The notes: a model not told the origin generated them from the sequence alone. Shown: positions 9,136 through 18,451, counted from the stretch's first letter. The stretch is 64,000 nt of DNA from Bog-756 sp963839925 (GCA_963839925.1 CAWIWV010000001.1:248001-312000); one strand, 5' to 3'. Made by a program: numbers and translations.

Positions 9136-10791
9136 ATGTCGGCTGATCTGGTGATCCGTGGAGGGACCGTCTTCGACGGGGGAGGTGGCCCCGGGCGGGT
9201 GGCGGATGTCGCGATCACCGATGGGGTGGTCGAAGCGATCGGTGAGCACCTCGACGGCCGGGACGAGCTGGACGCGTCGGGATGTGCGGTCGCCCCCGGC
9301 TTCATCGACATCCATACCCACTTCGATGCGCAGGTGTTCTGGGACCGCGAGCTCAAGCCGTCCTCGTACCACGGGGTCACGACGGTGGTGGCGGGAAACT
9401 GCGGCTTCTCGATCGCGCCGTGTCGTCCCGAGCACCACGACGTGATCGTCCACACCTTGGAGAACGTGGAAGGGATGGATGCCGCCTCCCTCACCGAGGG
9501 GATCGCGTGGGAGTTCGAAACGTTCCCCGAGTACCTCGATGCCGTGCAGCGCCGCGGGACCGCACTCAACTTCACCGCGTACATCGGTCACTCCGCGTTG
9601 CGCCTCTTCGCGATGGGGGACGCTGCCTATGAGCGCGCCGCCACCCCCGAGGAGATCGATCGCATGTGCGAACTGGTCGCCGAGGGGATCGGCTACGGAG
9701 CGGCCGGGTTCTCGACCAGCTTCTCGTATGCCCACCGCGGCGTCGACGGCAAGCCGGTCCCCAGTCGTTTCGCCGAGATGGACGAGGTGGAAGCACTGTT
9801 CATGACCGTGGGCCGGTCCGGAAAGGGCGTGGTGCTCACGACGCCGGGCTGGCAGTGCGAGTACGCCGACGTGTTCACCTGGCAACCCAAGGTCGGTCGG
9901 CCGTTCAGCTGTCCGCTGTTCGCGCTCGCGAACGGGAAGCACCGTGAGGTGGCCGCGATGCACGAAGAGGCGCTGGCCAACGGAGCCAACGTCTGGCCAC
10001 AGGTGACCCCTCGACCGCTGACCATGCAGTTCACCCTTGCCGATGCCTACAACCTCAACGTGGGCCCGGTCTTCGGCGAGCTCATGAAGGTTGGCCGCGA
10101 CGTGCGCAAGTCCGCCTACCGCGATCCCGAATGGCGGAAGTTGGCCTTCGAGAACCTCGAAGGGCTCGAGGCCGGGATGAAGCCGCGGTGGGAGACCTAC
10201 GAGGTCTCCGAGTCAGACCGTTTCCCCGAGTTGCTCGGTCAGAGGGTGGCCGACATCGCCCGCGATCGGGGCAGCAATCCGCTGGACGTCATGTGCGAGC
10301 TCTCGCTCGCCGAGGACCTGAAGACCCGGTTCCGTTCCTACATCGCCAACGACGACACGAACGAGGTGTCCTTCCTCTTGAACGAGGAGCACGTCATCCT
10401 CGGTCTCACCGATGCCGGCGCCCACGTCGACCAGCTCTGCGACGCGTCCCAACCCACCGATCTGCTCGGTACCTGGGTCCGGGAGCGCGAAACCATGCCC
10501 ATCGAGCGCGCGATCCGGAAGTTGACCGGTGAGGCCGCCGACATGTTCGGCTTCGAGCGCAGGGGGTATCTGCGCGAAGGGAACTTCGCGGATGTGACCG
10601 TCTTCGACCCGGCGACGGTGGGGACCGGACCGGTGAAGCGCCTGGCTGATCTGCCGGCCGATGGAGAGCGACTGACCTTCGAGGAGCCGACCGGAATGCG
10701 TCACGTGCTGGTGAACGGGGTCCCGATCCGGCGGGACGAGGTCCAGCTCGAGCTCGAGGAGCTGCCCGGCACACGGCCGGTGCTCATCTGA
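9136..10791 (+). CDS. Amidohydrolase family 3 (D-aminoacylase-like)
   Basis: Predicted 551-residue hydrolase of the N-acyl-D-amino-acid deacylase/dihydroorotase-like superfamily. It opens MSADLVIRGGTVFDGGG and has the metal-binding HTHFDAQ after FIDI, then GVTTVVAGNCGFSIAP, a motif shared with D-aminoacylases. The C-terminal beta sandwich region (GYLREGNFADVTVFDP) closes the barrel fold. Actual substrates of members in catabolic clusters are largely unknown, so the name describes fold rather than activity. Preceded by CGGAGGAGCG, 38 nt after the previous amidohydrolase, in the same rightward operon. Confidence 0.85.
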   Translation: MSADLVIRGGTVFDGGGGPGRVADVAITDGVVEAIGEHLDGRDELDASGCAVAPGFIDIHTHFDAQVFWDRELKPSSYHGVTTVVAGNCGFSIAPCRPEHHDVIVHTLENVEGMDAASLTEGIAWEFETFPEYLDAVQRRGTALNFTAYIGHSALRLFAMGDAAYERAATPEEIDRMCELVAEGIGYGAAGFSTSFSYAHRGVDGKPVPSRFAEMDEVEALFMTVGRSGKGVVLTTPGWQCEYADVFTWQPKVGRPFSCPLFALANGKHREVAAMHEEALANGANVWPQVTPRPLTMQFTLADAYNLNVGPVFGELMKVGRDVRKSAYRDPEWRKLAFENLEGLEAGMKPRWETYEVSESDRFPELLGQRVADIARDRGSNPLDVMCELSLAEDLKTRFRSYIANDDTNEVSFLLNEEHVILGLTDAGAHVDQLCDASQPTDLLGTWVRERETMPIERAIRKLTGEAADMFGFERRGYLREGNFADVTVFDPATVGTGPVKRLADLPADGERLTFEEPTGMRHVLVNGVPIRRDEVQLELEELPGTRPVLI

Positions 10792-10794
10792 TCC

Positions 10795-10827
10795 GGATCT
10801 GCCTCGGCAGGATCCGCTCAGCGGATC
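10795..10827. terminator. Hairpins between convergent genes
   Basis: Two consecutive inverted repeats lie between the convergent amidohydrolase and epoxide hydrolase genes: GGATCTGCC/GGCAGGATCC with one bulge (10795-10815), then GATCCGC-TCA-GCGGATC (10811-10827). No T-tract follows on either strand, so a bidirectional terminator is plausible but unproven. Confidence 0.4.
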
Positions 10828-11961
10828 GTTCGGAAGAAGGCGCGGAGGTCGTCGACGAACAGCTCCGGCTGCTCCATCGCCGGGAAGTGCCCGCCCCTGT
10901 CCATCTCCGCCCAGTGCACCACGTTGTACTGGTTCTCCACCCATGACCGCGGCCATCGGAGGACTTCCTTCGGGTACCGGGCCACGCCGGTCGGCAACTC
11001 GACGAACGGCAGGTTCCGCTGCGAACGGCTTGCGTGCCGGCTCTCCCAGTAGAGCCGCGCCGCCGACGCACTGGTTTCCGTCGCCCAGTACAACATCACG
11101 TTGGTGATGAGCTGATCGCGGGTGAAGCAGCGCTCGGGATCTCCGTCGCAGTCGCTCCAGGCGCGGAACTTCTCGACGATCCAGGCGAGAAGCCCAGCCG
11201 GCGAGTCGTTGAGCGCAGCACCGATGGTCTGCGGCTTGGTCCCCTGCTCGCCCGCGTACGCGGACTCCTCTTGCACGAACTGCTTCATCGAGGCCATGTC
11301 CCGCTGCTCGTCGTCGGTCATCGGACCCGGAGTTTCGGGTGCGACTCCGAGCGGCATGTTGAGGTGGATGGCTGCACAGTGCTCCGGGTCGAGCGAGCCG
11401 ATCCTGCTGGTGACCTGCGCCCCCCAGTCGCCGCCCTGGGCGGCGTAGCGGCCGTACCCGAGTCGGTCCATCAGCGTCGTGAACGCGGTGGCGATGCGCA
11501 GCTCGTCCCAACCAGGGGTGCGCGGCGGCTCGGAGAAGCCGTAGCCCGGAAGTGACGGAGCGACCACGTGGAAGGCGTCGGAAGCCGCACCCCCGTAGCG
11601 CTCGGGGTCGGTCAGGCGGGGGATCACCTCGAGGAACTCGACGACTGATCCGGGCCAGCCGTGGGTGATGAGCAGGGGGAGGGCGTCCGGATGGGCGGAG
11701 CGCGGCGTGGATGAAGTGAATCGACTGCCCGTCGATGGTGGTACGGAAGTGGTCGAACCGGTTGAGCGCAGCCTCTTGGGCTCGCCAGTCGTAGGTGTCG
11801 CGCCAGTACCTGACCAACTCGCCGAGGTAGTCCACCGGCATGCCGTACTCCCACCCGGTGCCCTCGATCTGATCGGGCAGCCGGGTGCGCACGAGGCGTT
11901 CGTGCAGATCCTCGAGGACCGGGTCGTCGACGTGGATCGAGAAGGGCTCGATCTCAGACAC
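10818..11961 (-). pseudogene. Epoxide hydrolase, broken by a one-base frameshift
   Basis: Alpha/beta-hydrolase of the epoxide hydrolase family with an N-terminal EHN-type domain. The first 86 codons (GTG start at 11961, SEIEPFSIHVDDPVLEDL to SIHFIHA) are in one frame. From about 11702 the protein continues in another frame (RSAHPDALPLLITHGWPGS, oxyanion region; nucleophile motif GGDWGAQ; GGHFPAMEQPE with the catalytic His) to the stop at 10818. Removing one base near 11703 restores a normal protein of about 380 residues. All catalytic elements survive, so this is either a sequencing indel or very recent inactivation. It overlaps the upstream oxidoreductase stop by 8 nt. It would open an epoxide to a diol. 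Confidence 0.88.
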
Positions 11962-12832
11962 GGTCGATCACCTCGCTGCGGTATCGGCCGAGTGACTCCT
12001 TCAGGTCGCCACCGAACAGCACCGCGGGAACCACCACCCGGGTAACGCCGATCTCGTGGAGGCGCTTGACCGCGGAGAGGGCCTCGTCTCCCGAGGTCGC
12101 CGCACACTGCGAACTCACCTCGATCGCACCGGGGTCCCGTCCGGCCTCCTCGGCGCTCTTCCGCATGACATCGAGCAAGTGGGGGAGCTCGTCGGGGGCG
12201 ACACCGAAGGGGAAGAACCCGTCGCCGATCCGGCCGGCGCGGGAGGCGGCAGCGTCGCTGTGGCCACCGATGTGCACCGGAATCGTCCCGTTGGGAGGCT
12301 GCGGGCGGAGGGCGCAGTTCGAGAAGCTGGCCGTCTTGCCTTCGAAGCTCGCAAGCTTGTCCGACCACAGCGCCCGCATCGCGGCGATCGACTCCTCCAT
12401 CCGCTGGGCACGGCCGGCGAAAGGCACCCCCAGCGCGTCGAACTCCTCTTCGAGCCAGCCGATGCCCGCCCCGAGGACCATCCGACCACCCGACAGATGG
12501 TCGAGCGTGGCGAGCTCCTTTGCCAGGATCAGCGGGTTCCGTTGCGGCACGATGAGGATGCCGGTGCCCAGTCGCAAGGTCGAGGTGGCAGAGGCGACGT
12601 AGGCCAGCCAGATCAACGGGTCGGGGAAGACCGACTCCTCCCCGGAGGGGAGCTTGCCCGACGGATCGTAGGGGTACTTCGACTGGTAGCCGGCCGGTAC
12701 GACGACGTGGTCGACCGTCCAGAGCGACTCGAATCCGGTCGCTTCGGCCGCGGTCGCAAGGCGCACCGCATGCTCGGGTTCGACGAAGGGACCGACGTTG
12801 GTGAAGGCCAACCCGAACTGCAATTGCTCCAT
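11954..12832 (-). CDS. LLM class F420-dependent oxidoreductase
   Basis: Predicted 292-residue luciferase-like TIM-barrel protein. It begins MEQLQFGLAFTNVGPFVEPE and contains the family blocks ESLWTVDHVVVPAGY, LRLGTGILIVPQRNPLILAKELATLDHLSGGR and GAGIGWLEEEFDALG, typical of Rv2161c-type predicted F420-dependent enzymes in actinobacteria. The open frame continues upstream to 13207, but the ATG at 12832 with GGGAGGTCGACTGAG before it gives the canonical N-terminus. It is divergent from the ferredoxin (80-nt gap) and followed by the epoxide hydrolase. Cofactor assignment follows the family; the substrate is unknown. Confidence 0.9.
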   Translation of the reverse strand: MEQLQFGLAFTNVGPFVEPEHAVRLATAAEATGFESLWTVDHVVVPAGYQSKYPYDPSGKLPSGEESVFPDPLIWLAYVASATSTLRLGTGILIVPQRNPLILAKELATLDHLSGGRMVLGAGIGWLEEEFDALGVPFAGRAQRMEESIAAMRALWSDKLASFEGKTASFSNCALRPQPPNGTIPVHIGGHSDAAASRAGRIGDGFFPFGVAPDELPHLLDVMRKSAEEAGRDPGAIEVSSQCAATSGDEALSAVKRLHEIGVTRVVVPAVLFGGDLKESLGRYRSEVIDRV

Positions 12833-12912
12833 CTCAGTCGACCTCCCGGATCGGTGTGTTCCGCGCTGCAGCGAGCGTAGGGGACGCGCGACGTCGGTGT
12901 TACCCTTTGCCG

Positions 12913-13155
12913 ATGCCGGAGGAGCGGGGAGTCGACCTGAACGACGGCGGCGTGGAGCTCGTCGACCGCGACGCGTGCATGGGCTCGGGTAACTGCGTGT
13001 TCTGGGCGCCGACCGTCTTCGATCTCGACGAAGACGGGGTGGCCGTGGTGCGCGGCGAGATCGTGGGCCACGAAGAGGAAGTGCGCACCGCTGCGAAGAA
13101 CTGCCCGACATCGGCCATCCGGGTCGACCTGTTCTTCCCGACGAGCGCAGCATGA
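12913..13155 (+). CDS. Ferredoxin, probable [3Fe-4S], P450 redox partner type
   Basis: Predicted 80-residue ferredoxin. Only three cysteines fit the cluster pattern: CMGSGNC with Gly/Ser in place of the second ligand, and a distal CPTSAI. This is the signature of the single-cluster ferredoxins that serve actinobacterial P450s. The VFWAPTVFDLDEDG segment after the first cysteines is also typical. It is not adjacent to either P450 here but lies in the same catabolic block, so it may serve one or both. It overlaps the following VOC gene by 4 nt (ATGA), indicating coupling. The start at 12913 is chosen over 12856 on protein length. Confidence 0.9.
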   Translation: MPEERGVDLNDGGVELVDRDACMGSGNCVFWAPTVFDLDEDGVAVVRGEIVGHEEEVRTAAKNCPTSAIRVDLFFPTSAA

Positions 13156-13598
13156 CCGCCGCGTACAACCACACCGGCCTGGTCGTCACCGACCTCGAGC
13201 GTTCCAAGCGTTTCTACCAAGAGGTCTTCGGGTTCGCCTTCTGGTACGAGATCCAGCCCCCTGATGAGATGACCGCACCGTTGATCTCACTCACCCCGCC
13301 GCTCGACACGACGGCGTCCTATCTCACCCTCGACGGTTTCGTGTTGGAGCTCATGCACTATGCAGCACCCGGGGCGACCGCGCCGTTTCGGACACGGACG
13401 ATGAACGAGCCGGGTCTCACCCACCTCTCGCTGTCGGTCGAGGACGTGAGTGCGACGTCGTCGAGGGTGGTCGAGTTCGGGGGCCAGATCATCGAGGAGA
13501 GCGCGATGGGTGGGGCTCTGTTCGTTCGGGACCCCGACGGGCAGCTGCTCGAGCTCCTTCCGCTCGCCTACAAGGACAGGCTTCCTCCCAAGCCGTAG
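13152..13598 (+). CDS. VOC family protein (glyoxalase/dioxygenase fold)
   Basis: Predicted 148-residue two-motif vicinal-oxygen-chelate protein. The N-terminal half starts YNHTGLVVTDLERSKRFYQEVFGF with a metal-ligand His, and the second motif is GLTHLSLSVEDV ... FVRDPDGQLLELLP with a C-terminal Glu ligand. The fold covers glyoxalases, extradiol dioxygenases and epimerases; a single VOC unit of this length acts as a dimer. Coupled to the ferredoxin (4-nt overlap). The precise reaction is not predictable; a role in ring-intermediate turnover is possible from context. Confidence 0.85.
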   Translation: MTAAYNHTGLVVTDLERSKRFYQEVFGFAFWYEIQPPDEMTAPLISLTPPLDTTASYLTLDGFVLELMHYAAPGATAPFRTRTMNEPGLTHLSLSVEDVSATSSRVVEFGGQIIEESAMGGALFVRDPDGQLLELLPLAYKDRLPPKP

Positions 13599-13706
13599 CT
13601 CGAGCTGATCGAGCTGTTGCGCTCTGGTGCGGCTGACTACGCTGGCGACGTGGGGCCGCTTGCCCGGGCCCGCCGTCGAATCGTGGGCACTTGGGAGGGA
13701 CTCGAA

Positions 13707-15188
13707 ATGACCGTGACAAATGAGGCCGTGGCGCCGATCGCGCACGCCGACCGCTTTTACATCGACGGCGGATGGGTCGCCCCTTCGTCCGACGCCACCA
13801 TCGACGTGATCGACTCGGGCACCGAGGAGACCTACTTCCGGGTCGCCGAAGCGCAGGCGAGCGACATCGACCGGGCAGTGACCGCGGCCCGCCGGGCGTT
13901 CGACGAGGGTGCGTGGCCACGGTTGTCCCACGCCGAGCGCGGCGTCTTCCTCTCGCGGATCGCCGAAGGCCTTCGGGACCGGGGGGCGGACATCGGCCAG
14001 ATCTGGCCACGCGAGTCCGGCGTGCTCCACTCGATGGCCCAGTACGGGGCCATGGGCTGCGCGATGACCTTCGACTACTACGCCGGATTGGCCGAGACCT
14101 TCGCCTGGGAGGAGAAGGCGACGCCCATGATGGGCGAGTTCGGATTGATCGTGCACGAACCGGTGGGTGTGGTCGGAGCGATCATCCCGTGGAATGCGCC
14201 GATCAGCCTCATCGCCTACAAGGTCGCGCCGGCACTGCTTGCCGGATGCACGGTGGTGCTCAAGAGCTCACCCGAGGCGCCCGGCGCCGCCTACGTGCTG
14301 GCGGAGATCGCCGAATCGATTGGCCTCCCGGCCGGTGTGCTCAACGTGGTCACTGCCGGGCGCGAAGTCTCCGAACTTCTGGTTCGCGACCCACGGGTGG
14401 ACAAGATCACGTTTACCGGATCGACCGCGGCCGGACGGAAGATCGCCTCGATCTGCGGAGAGCGCATCGCTCGCTGCACGCTCGAGTTGGGCGGGAAGTC
14501 CGCCGCGCTGATCCTCGATGACATGGACCTGCAGGAGGCCGCCGCCACTCTGGCCAAGGCTGAGTGTGGGCTGACCGGCCAGGTGTGCTCGTCGCTCACC
14601 CGGATCGTCGTCTCCCGACCGCGTCACGACGAGTTCGTCGACGCGCTGGCGAGTGCCTTCTCGAGTGTCAAGGTCGGCGATCCCTTCGACGCCTCCTCGC
14701 AGATGGGCCCGCTCGTGTCCGGCATCCAGCGGGACCGGGTCGAGGGCTACATCGCCAAGGGCAAGGAGCAGGCGACCCTGGCGACCGGGGGCGGGCGACC
14801 GAAGGACCTCGACCGGGGCTACTACGTCGAGCCGACGGTCTTCGCAAATGTCGACAACTCGTCCGTCATCGCGCAGGAGGAGATCTTCGGGCCCGTGCTC
14901 TCGGTCATCCCCGCCGATGACGAGAGTCAGCTCGTCTCCATCGCCAACGACACCATCTACGGACTCAACGCCTCGGTGTTCACCAACGACGTCGACCGTG
15001 CCCGCCAGATCGCCGGCCAGCTCCGATCCGGAACCGTCGGTCACAACGCGTTTCGCACCGACTTCAGCATCGCCTTCGGTGGGTTCAAGCAGTCCGGCAT
15101 CGGCCGCGAAGGCGGGATCGAGGGACTGCGTCCGTTCCTCGAGACCAAGACGGTCATCCTCGAAGGCGTGCCGGCGGAGTACCGGTGA
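13707..15188 (+). CDS. Aldehyde dehydrogenase
   Basis: Predicted 493-residue NAD(P)-dependent aldehyde dehydrogenase. The general-base Glu260 sits in LELGGKSAAL and the nucleophile Cys294 in GQVCSSLTR, 34 residues apart as usual. IPWNAPI near the middle and FGGFKQSGIGREGG near the C-terminus are family blocks. The ATG at 13707 follows GGGAGGGA; an upstream in-frame start at 13617 adds an atypical 30-residue extension. The stop overlaps the following enoyl-CoA hydratase start by 4 nt. In context it would oxidise an aldehyde made from P450/alcohol dehydrogenase products to the acid. Confidence 0.93.
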   Translation: MTVTNEAVAPIAHADRFYIDGGWVAPSSDATIDVIDSGTEETYFRVAEAQASDIDRAVTAARRAFDEGAWPRLSHAERGVFLSRIAEGLRDRGADIGQIWPRESGVLHSMAQYGAMGCAMTFDYYAGLAETFAWEEKATPMMGEFGLIVHEPVGVVGAIIPWNAPISLIAYKVAPALLAGCTVVLKSSPEAPGAAYVLAEIAESIGLPAGVLNVVTAGREVSELLVRDPRVDKITFTGSTAAGRKIASICGERIARCTLELGGKSAALILDDMDLQEAAATLAKAECGLTGQVCSSLTRIVVSRPRHDEFVDALASAFSSVKVGDPFDASSQMGPLVSGIQRDRVEGYIAKGKEQATLATGGGRPKDLDRGYYVEPTVFANVDNSSVIAQEEIFGPVLSVIPADDESQLVSIANDTIYGLNASVFTNDVDRARQIAGQLRSGTVGHNAFRTDFSIAFGGFKQSGIGREGGIEGLRPFLETKTVILEGVPAEYR

Positions 15189-15955
15189 GCGAGGCGCCAC
15201 AGCTCAAGCGCAACCAACTGACCGTCGAGGGCGCAACCGCGATCCTCGCACTTGCCGGCGACAAGGTGAATGCCTTGGACCGTGAGGTGTTGGAGGAGAT
15301 CACCGCCTTCATCGAGTACTGCGAGACGGATTCGCAGATCACCGCGTTGGTGCTCACCGGAGACGGCAAGTTCTTCTCGGCCGGCCTCAACGTGAGCGAG
15401 ATCCTCGACAACGACCCGGCCTACGCCAACGTCGTGCTCGACGCACTTACCACCGCGCTGCTGCGACTGCTCCGCTGCCCGCTCCCGACGGTCGCTGCAG
15501 TGAACGGTGCGGCGATCGCCGGCGGCTGCCTCCTGCCCTTGGCATGCGATCGGAGGCTCATCGCCGACGACGCGCGCATGGGCGTGACCGAGCTCAAGGT
15601 CGGCGTCGCCTTTCCGGTCGCGACGGTCGAACTGTTGCGCCACGTCTGTGGACCGCAGGCCGAGGACCTGATCTTCGGCGCCGGGCTGGTCGACGCAGCC
15701 GAGGCATGCAGGGTAGGGCTGACCCACGAGCAGCTCCCGCTCGCCGAGTTGCGTCCTGCGGCGGTGGCGGCCGCCGAGCGGTTGGCCTCGCTGGATACCC
15801 GTGCGTACGCGCTGGCCAAGCAGTCGACCCGGCGGCGCCTGCTCGAATCTCTCGAGGACGAGCAGGCCAGAGCCATCGACCGGAAGGTGCGAGACCAGTG
15901 GCAGGACGACCTGACCAGGCAGAAGCTCGGGCAACTGCTGAAGCCCAAGGACTGA
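15185..15955 (+). CDS. Enoyl-CoA hydratase/isomerase family protein
   Basis: Predicted 256-residue crotonase-fold protein. The oxyanion-hole segments are visible as GKFFSAGLNVSEI and NGAAIAGGCLLPLACDRR. At the usual second glutamate position the sequence reads MGVTELKVGVAFP, so one catalytic acid may be displaced and strict hydratase activity is uncertain. Isomerases, thioesterases and C-C hydrolases share this fold. The GTG start overlaps the aldehyde dehydrogenase stop (GTGA). It fits the CoA-linked beta-oxidation theme set by the acyl-CoA dehydrogenases and the thiolase elsewhere in the window. Confidence 0.87.
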   Translation: MSEAPQLKRNQLTVEGATAILALAGDKVNALDREVLEEITAFIEYCETDSQITALVLTGDGKFFSAGLNVSEILDNDPAYANVVLDALTTALLRLLRCPLPTVAAVNGAAIAGGCLLPLACDRRLIADDARMGVTELKVGVAFPVATVELLRHVCGPQAEDLIFGAGLVDAAEACRVGLTHEQLPLAELRPAAVAAAERLASLDTRAYALAKQSTRRRLLESLEDEQARAIDRKVRDQWQDDLTRQKLGQLLKPKD

Positions 15956-16034
15956 GCCAAAACTGAGGCCCTGACCTGGGGTTGGACCCGGTTGTTGCGG
16001 GCCCGTTCCCGCTGGCGGGCAAATGGGATTCTGA

Positions 16035-16051
16035 TAGGATGTGAGTCACAT
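16035..16051. promoter_or_regulatory. Perfect palindrome overlapping a -10-like element
   Basis: The 13-bp sequence ATGTGAGTCACAT (16039-16051) is a perfect palindrome around a central G, flanked on each side by TCTGAT. A -10-like TAGGAT (16035-16040) overlaps its left edge. It lies 72 nt before the amidohydrolase start, a good position for an operator of the downstream amidohydrolase/acyl-CoA dehydrogenase genes. Confidence 0.45.
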
Positions 16052-16122
16052 TCTGATCCATGCCCACTCGGACCGGTCGGAGCCGGACCCCGCAGATGGC
16101 CCACCGATGGAAGGAGCGTCCC

Positions 16123-17319
16123 ATGCCATCACGAAAGCTCGATTTCCCGGTGTTCGACGCCGACAATCACATGTACGAGACGCCGGACGCCTTCACCAAG
16201 TACCTGCCGGCCGAGTACGACGGGCTCATCAAGTACGTGGAGGTCGCCGGTCGGACCAAGATCGCGGTCCGGAACCTGATCAGCGACTACATCCCGAACC
16301 CGACGTTCGCACGGGTCGCGGCACCCGGTGCTCAGGAGGAGTACTTCAAGAACGGGAACCCCGAAGGGAAGACCCGCAAGGAGATTCTCGGACGCGCCAT
16401 CGACGCGTTGCCCGGGTTCTCCGCACCCGAGCCGCGGTTGCAGCTCATGGACGAGCTCGGCATCGATCGGGCGATCATGTGGCCGACGCTGGCCAGCCTT
16501 CTCGAAGAGCGGATCCACGACGATCCTCCGGCCGTGCACGCGGTGGTGCACGCCCTCAACGAGTGGATGTACGAGCACTGGACCTTCAACTACGACGACC
16601 GGATGTTCCCGTCGCCGGTGGTCCACCTCGGCATCGTCGACCGGGCGATCGAGGAGCTCGACTGGCTGGTCGAGCGTGGCACCAAGATCATCCTGGTCCG
16701 ACCGGCTCCGGTGTGGGGGTTCATGGGTCCCCGCTCACCGGCCCTTCCGGAGTTCGACCCGTTCTGGAAGCGGGTGGAGGAAGCCAAGCTGCTGGTCGGG
16801 ATGCACGCTTCCGACAGCGGCTACCAGCGCTACTACAACGAGTGGGAGGGCAACAGCCAGGCGGAGATGACCCCGTTCAAGGGTGAGTCGGGATTCCTCG
16901 CGGTCATCGCCCACCAGGGCCGGCCGATCATCGACACGGTGGCCTCACTCATCGGGCACGGGCTCTGCTCGCGCTTTCCGGACATCAAGTTCGTGCCGGT
17001 CGAGAACGGGAGCAACTGGGTCCGCCCGATGCTCGCGGATCTGGAGAACGCCTGGACCCACGCCCCCAATGCCTTCGTGGAGAACCCGGTGGAAGTGTTC
17101 CGGCGGAGCATCTACGTCCACCCGTTCCACGAGGAGGATCCGAAGGGACTGGTCGACATCCTCGGCGCCGAGCGGGTCCTGTTCGGGTCCGACTATCCGC
17201 ATCCCGAAGGTATGTCCGATCCGATCACCTTCGTCGACGACCTCCAGGGACTGCCCGAAGAGGATGTGAAGAAGGTCATGGGAGGCAACCTCAACCGTCT
17301 GATGGGGTACGCGGCCTGA
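16123..17319 (+). CDS. Amidohydrolase (amidohydrolase-2 type)
   Basis: Predicted 398-residue TIM-barrel metal-dependent hydrolase/decarboxylase. It opens with FPVFDADNHMYETPDAF, whose DADNH replaces the classic metal DxH motif, and ends with LFGSDYPHPEGMSDP, which holds the conserved Asp. YVHPFHEED supplies further potential ligands. The ATG at 16123 follows GGAAGGAG; an earlier in-frame start at 16060 is less likely. Transcription probably begins at the palindrome-bearing promoter at about 16035. A 20-bp near-perfect duplication spans its stop codon (17315-17362). Related proteins are common in actinobacterial lipid and xenobiotic clusters, but substrates are not established. Confidence 0.86.
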   Translation: MPSRKLDFPVFDADNHMYETPDAFTKYLPAEYDGLIKYVEVAGRTKIAVRNLISDYIPNPTFARVAAPGAQEEYFKNGNPEGKTRKEILGRAIDALPGFSAPEPRLQLMDELGIDRAIMWPTLASLLEERIHDDPPAVHAVVHALNEWMYEHWTFNYDDRMFPSPVVHLGIVDRAIEELDWLVERGTKIILVRPAPVWGFMGPRSPALPEFDPFWKRVEEAKLLVGMHASDSGYQRYYNEWEGNSQAEMTPFKGESGFLAVIAHQGRPIIDTVASLIGHGLCSRFPDIKFVPVENGSNWVRPMLADLENAWTHAPNAFVENPVEVFRRSIYVHPFHEEDPKGLVDILGAERVLFGSDYPHPEGMSDPITFVDDLQGLPEEDVKKVMGGNLNRLMGYAA

Positions 17320-17362
17320 TCTCAGGTCGCAGACGGCCGGCGCCTGGTCTCAGGTCGCAGAC
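17315..17362. repeat. 20-bp direct repeat spanning a stop codon
   Basis: CCTGATCTCAGGTCGCAGAC (17315-17334) and CCTGGTCTCAGGTCGCAGAC (17343-17362) differ at one base, with a 28-bp period. The first copy contains the amidohydrolase TGA; in the second the TGA is TGG. Confidence 0.85.
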
Positions 17363-17420
17363 AGAAGAGTACGGTTGGTCCCTCGCGCGCTGAGGGTGAC
17401 GCGAGGGAGGAGCAGGACCC

Positions 17421-18449
17421 GTGGACCTCAACCCGACGGATGAGCAACAACAGCTGATCGACGGATTCGGCGCGCTCTATGCCAAGGAATCCTCCTCGGA
17501 GCGGGTGCGCGCGGCCGAGCCCCTCGGGCACGACCCCGACCTCTGGATGCGTCTCGTCGAAACCGGCGTCATCGAGATGGCCGTCGACGAGGACTCCGGC
17601 GGTTGGGGAGCGTCGTTGCTCGACCTTGCGCTGGTCGCTGAGCAGCACGGACGCTTCCTGGGTTCGGCACCACTTCTGGAGGCCCAGGTCGCGGCTCGCC
17701 TGCTCGCACGGGTGGACAGTCCGGAAGCTGCGTCGGCCCTCGAGTCGGGGATGTCGGCAGACCACTTGATCACCGTCGCGCTGCATCCCCCGGCGAACGG
17801 TCGGCTCTCCATGGTGCCGTCGGGAGCGGTGGCCCACAGCGTGATCTATCTGGACGGGGAACAACTCTGGCTGATCGAGATCGTTGGTGCTCGCACCCCG
17901 GTGGACAACCTCGGCTCCCTGCCGGTTGCGGACATCGACACCGGATCGGCCTCGGTGCTGTTGGGTTCGGGTCCGGGGGTCAGCGCGCTGTTCGAGCAGG
18001 TGCGCGACGAGTGGCTGGTGTTGATGGCGAACGCAATGGCCGGTCTCGGAAGTCGATCGATCGAGATCGGGGTCGAGTACGTCAAGGAGCGGCACGCGTT
18101 CGGTGTGCCGATCGGTTCGTTTCAGGCGATCGCCCACGGCCTCGCGGATGCCGGAACCAGCGTCGACGGTGGCGGGCTCCTGGCGCGGGAGGCTGCCTGG
18201 GCAGCGTCGGAGGAGCCTGGTCGATTCGCGGAACTCGCTGCACTCGCGTGCGGGTTCACCACCGAAGCGGCCCGCGACGCGAGTTACAAGAGCCTCCACT
18301 TCCACGGCGGCTACGGGTTCATGCTCGAGAACGACATCCAGCTGTATTTCCGTCGAGCGAAGGCCTGGCCCGCGCTCTTCGCCGAACCGGCGATGCTCTA
18401 TGCACGCGTGGAGCGCCGTCGGTTGTCCGCACTGTCGGAAGGGGTGTGA
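17421..18449 (+). CDS. Acyl-CoA dehydrogenase (smaller partner subunit)
   Basis: Predicted 342-residue acyl-CoA dehydrogenase-family protein with a GTG start and GAGGGAGGAGC upstream. It has the N-terminal helical domain (DLNPTDEQQQLIDGFGAL), a divergent mid-domain, and a C-terminal FAD-contact block resembling LHFHGGYGFMLENDIQLYFRRAK. It is shorter than typical (about 380), as in the non-catalytic partner subunits of heteromeric enzymes. The larger dehydrogenase begins 2 nt after its stop. This is the second such pair in the window. Confidence 0.88.
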   Translation: MDLNPTDEQQQLIDGFGALYAKESSSERVRAAEPLGHDPDLWMRLVETGVIEMAVDEDSGGWGASLLDLALVAEQHGRFLGSAPLLEAQVAARLLARVDSPEAASALESGMSADHLITVALHPPANGRLSMVPSGAVAHSVIYLDGEQLWLIEIVGARTPVDNLGSLPVADIDTGSASVLLGSGPGVSALFEQVRDEWLVLMANAMAGLGSRSIEIGVEYVKERHAFGVPIGSFQAIAHGLADAGTSVDGGGLLAREAAWAASEEPGRFAELAALACGFTTEAARDASYKSLHFHGGYGFMLENDIQLYFRRAKAWPALFAEPAMLYARVERRRLSALSEGV

Positions 18450-18451
18450 CG

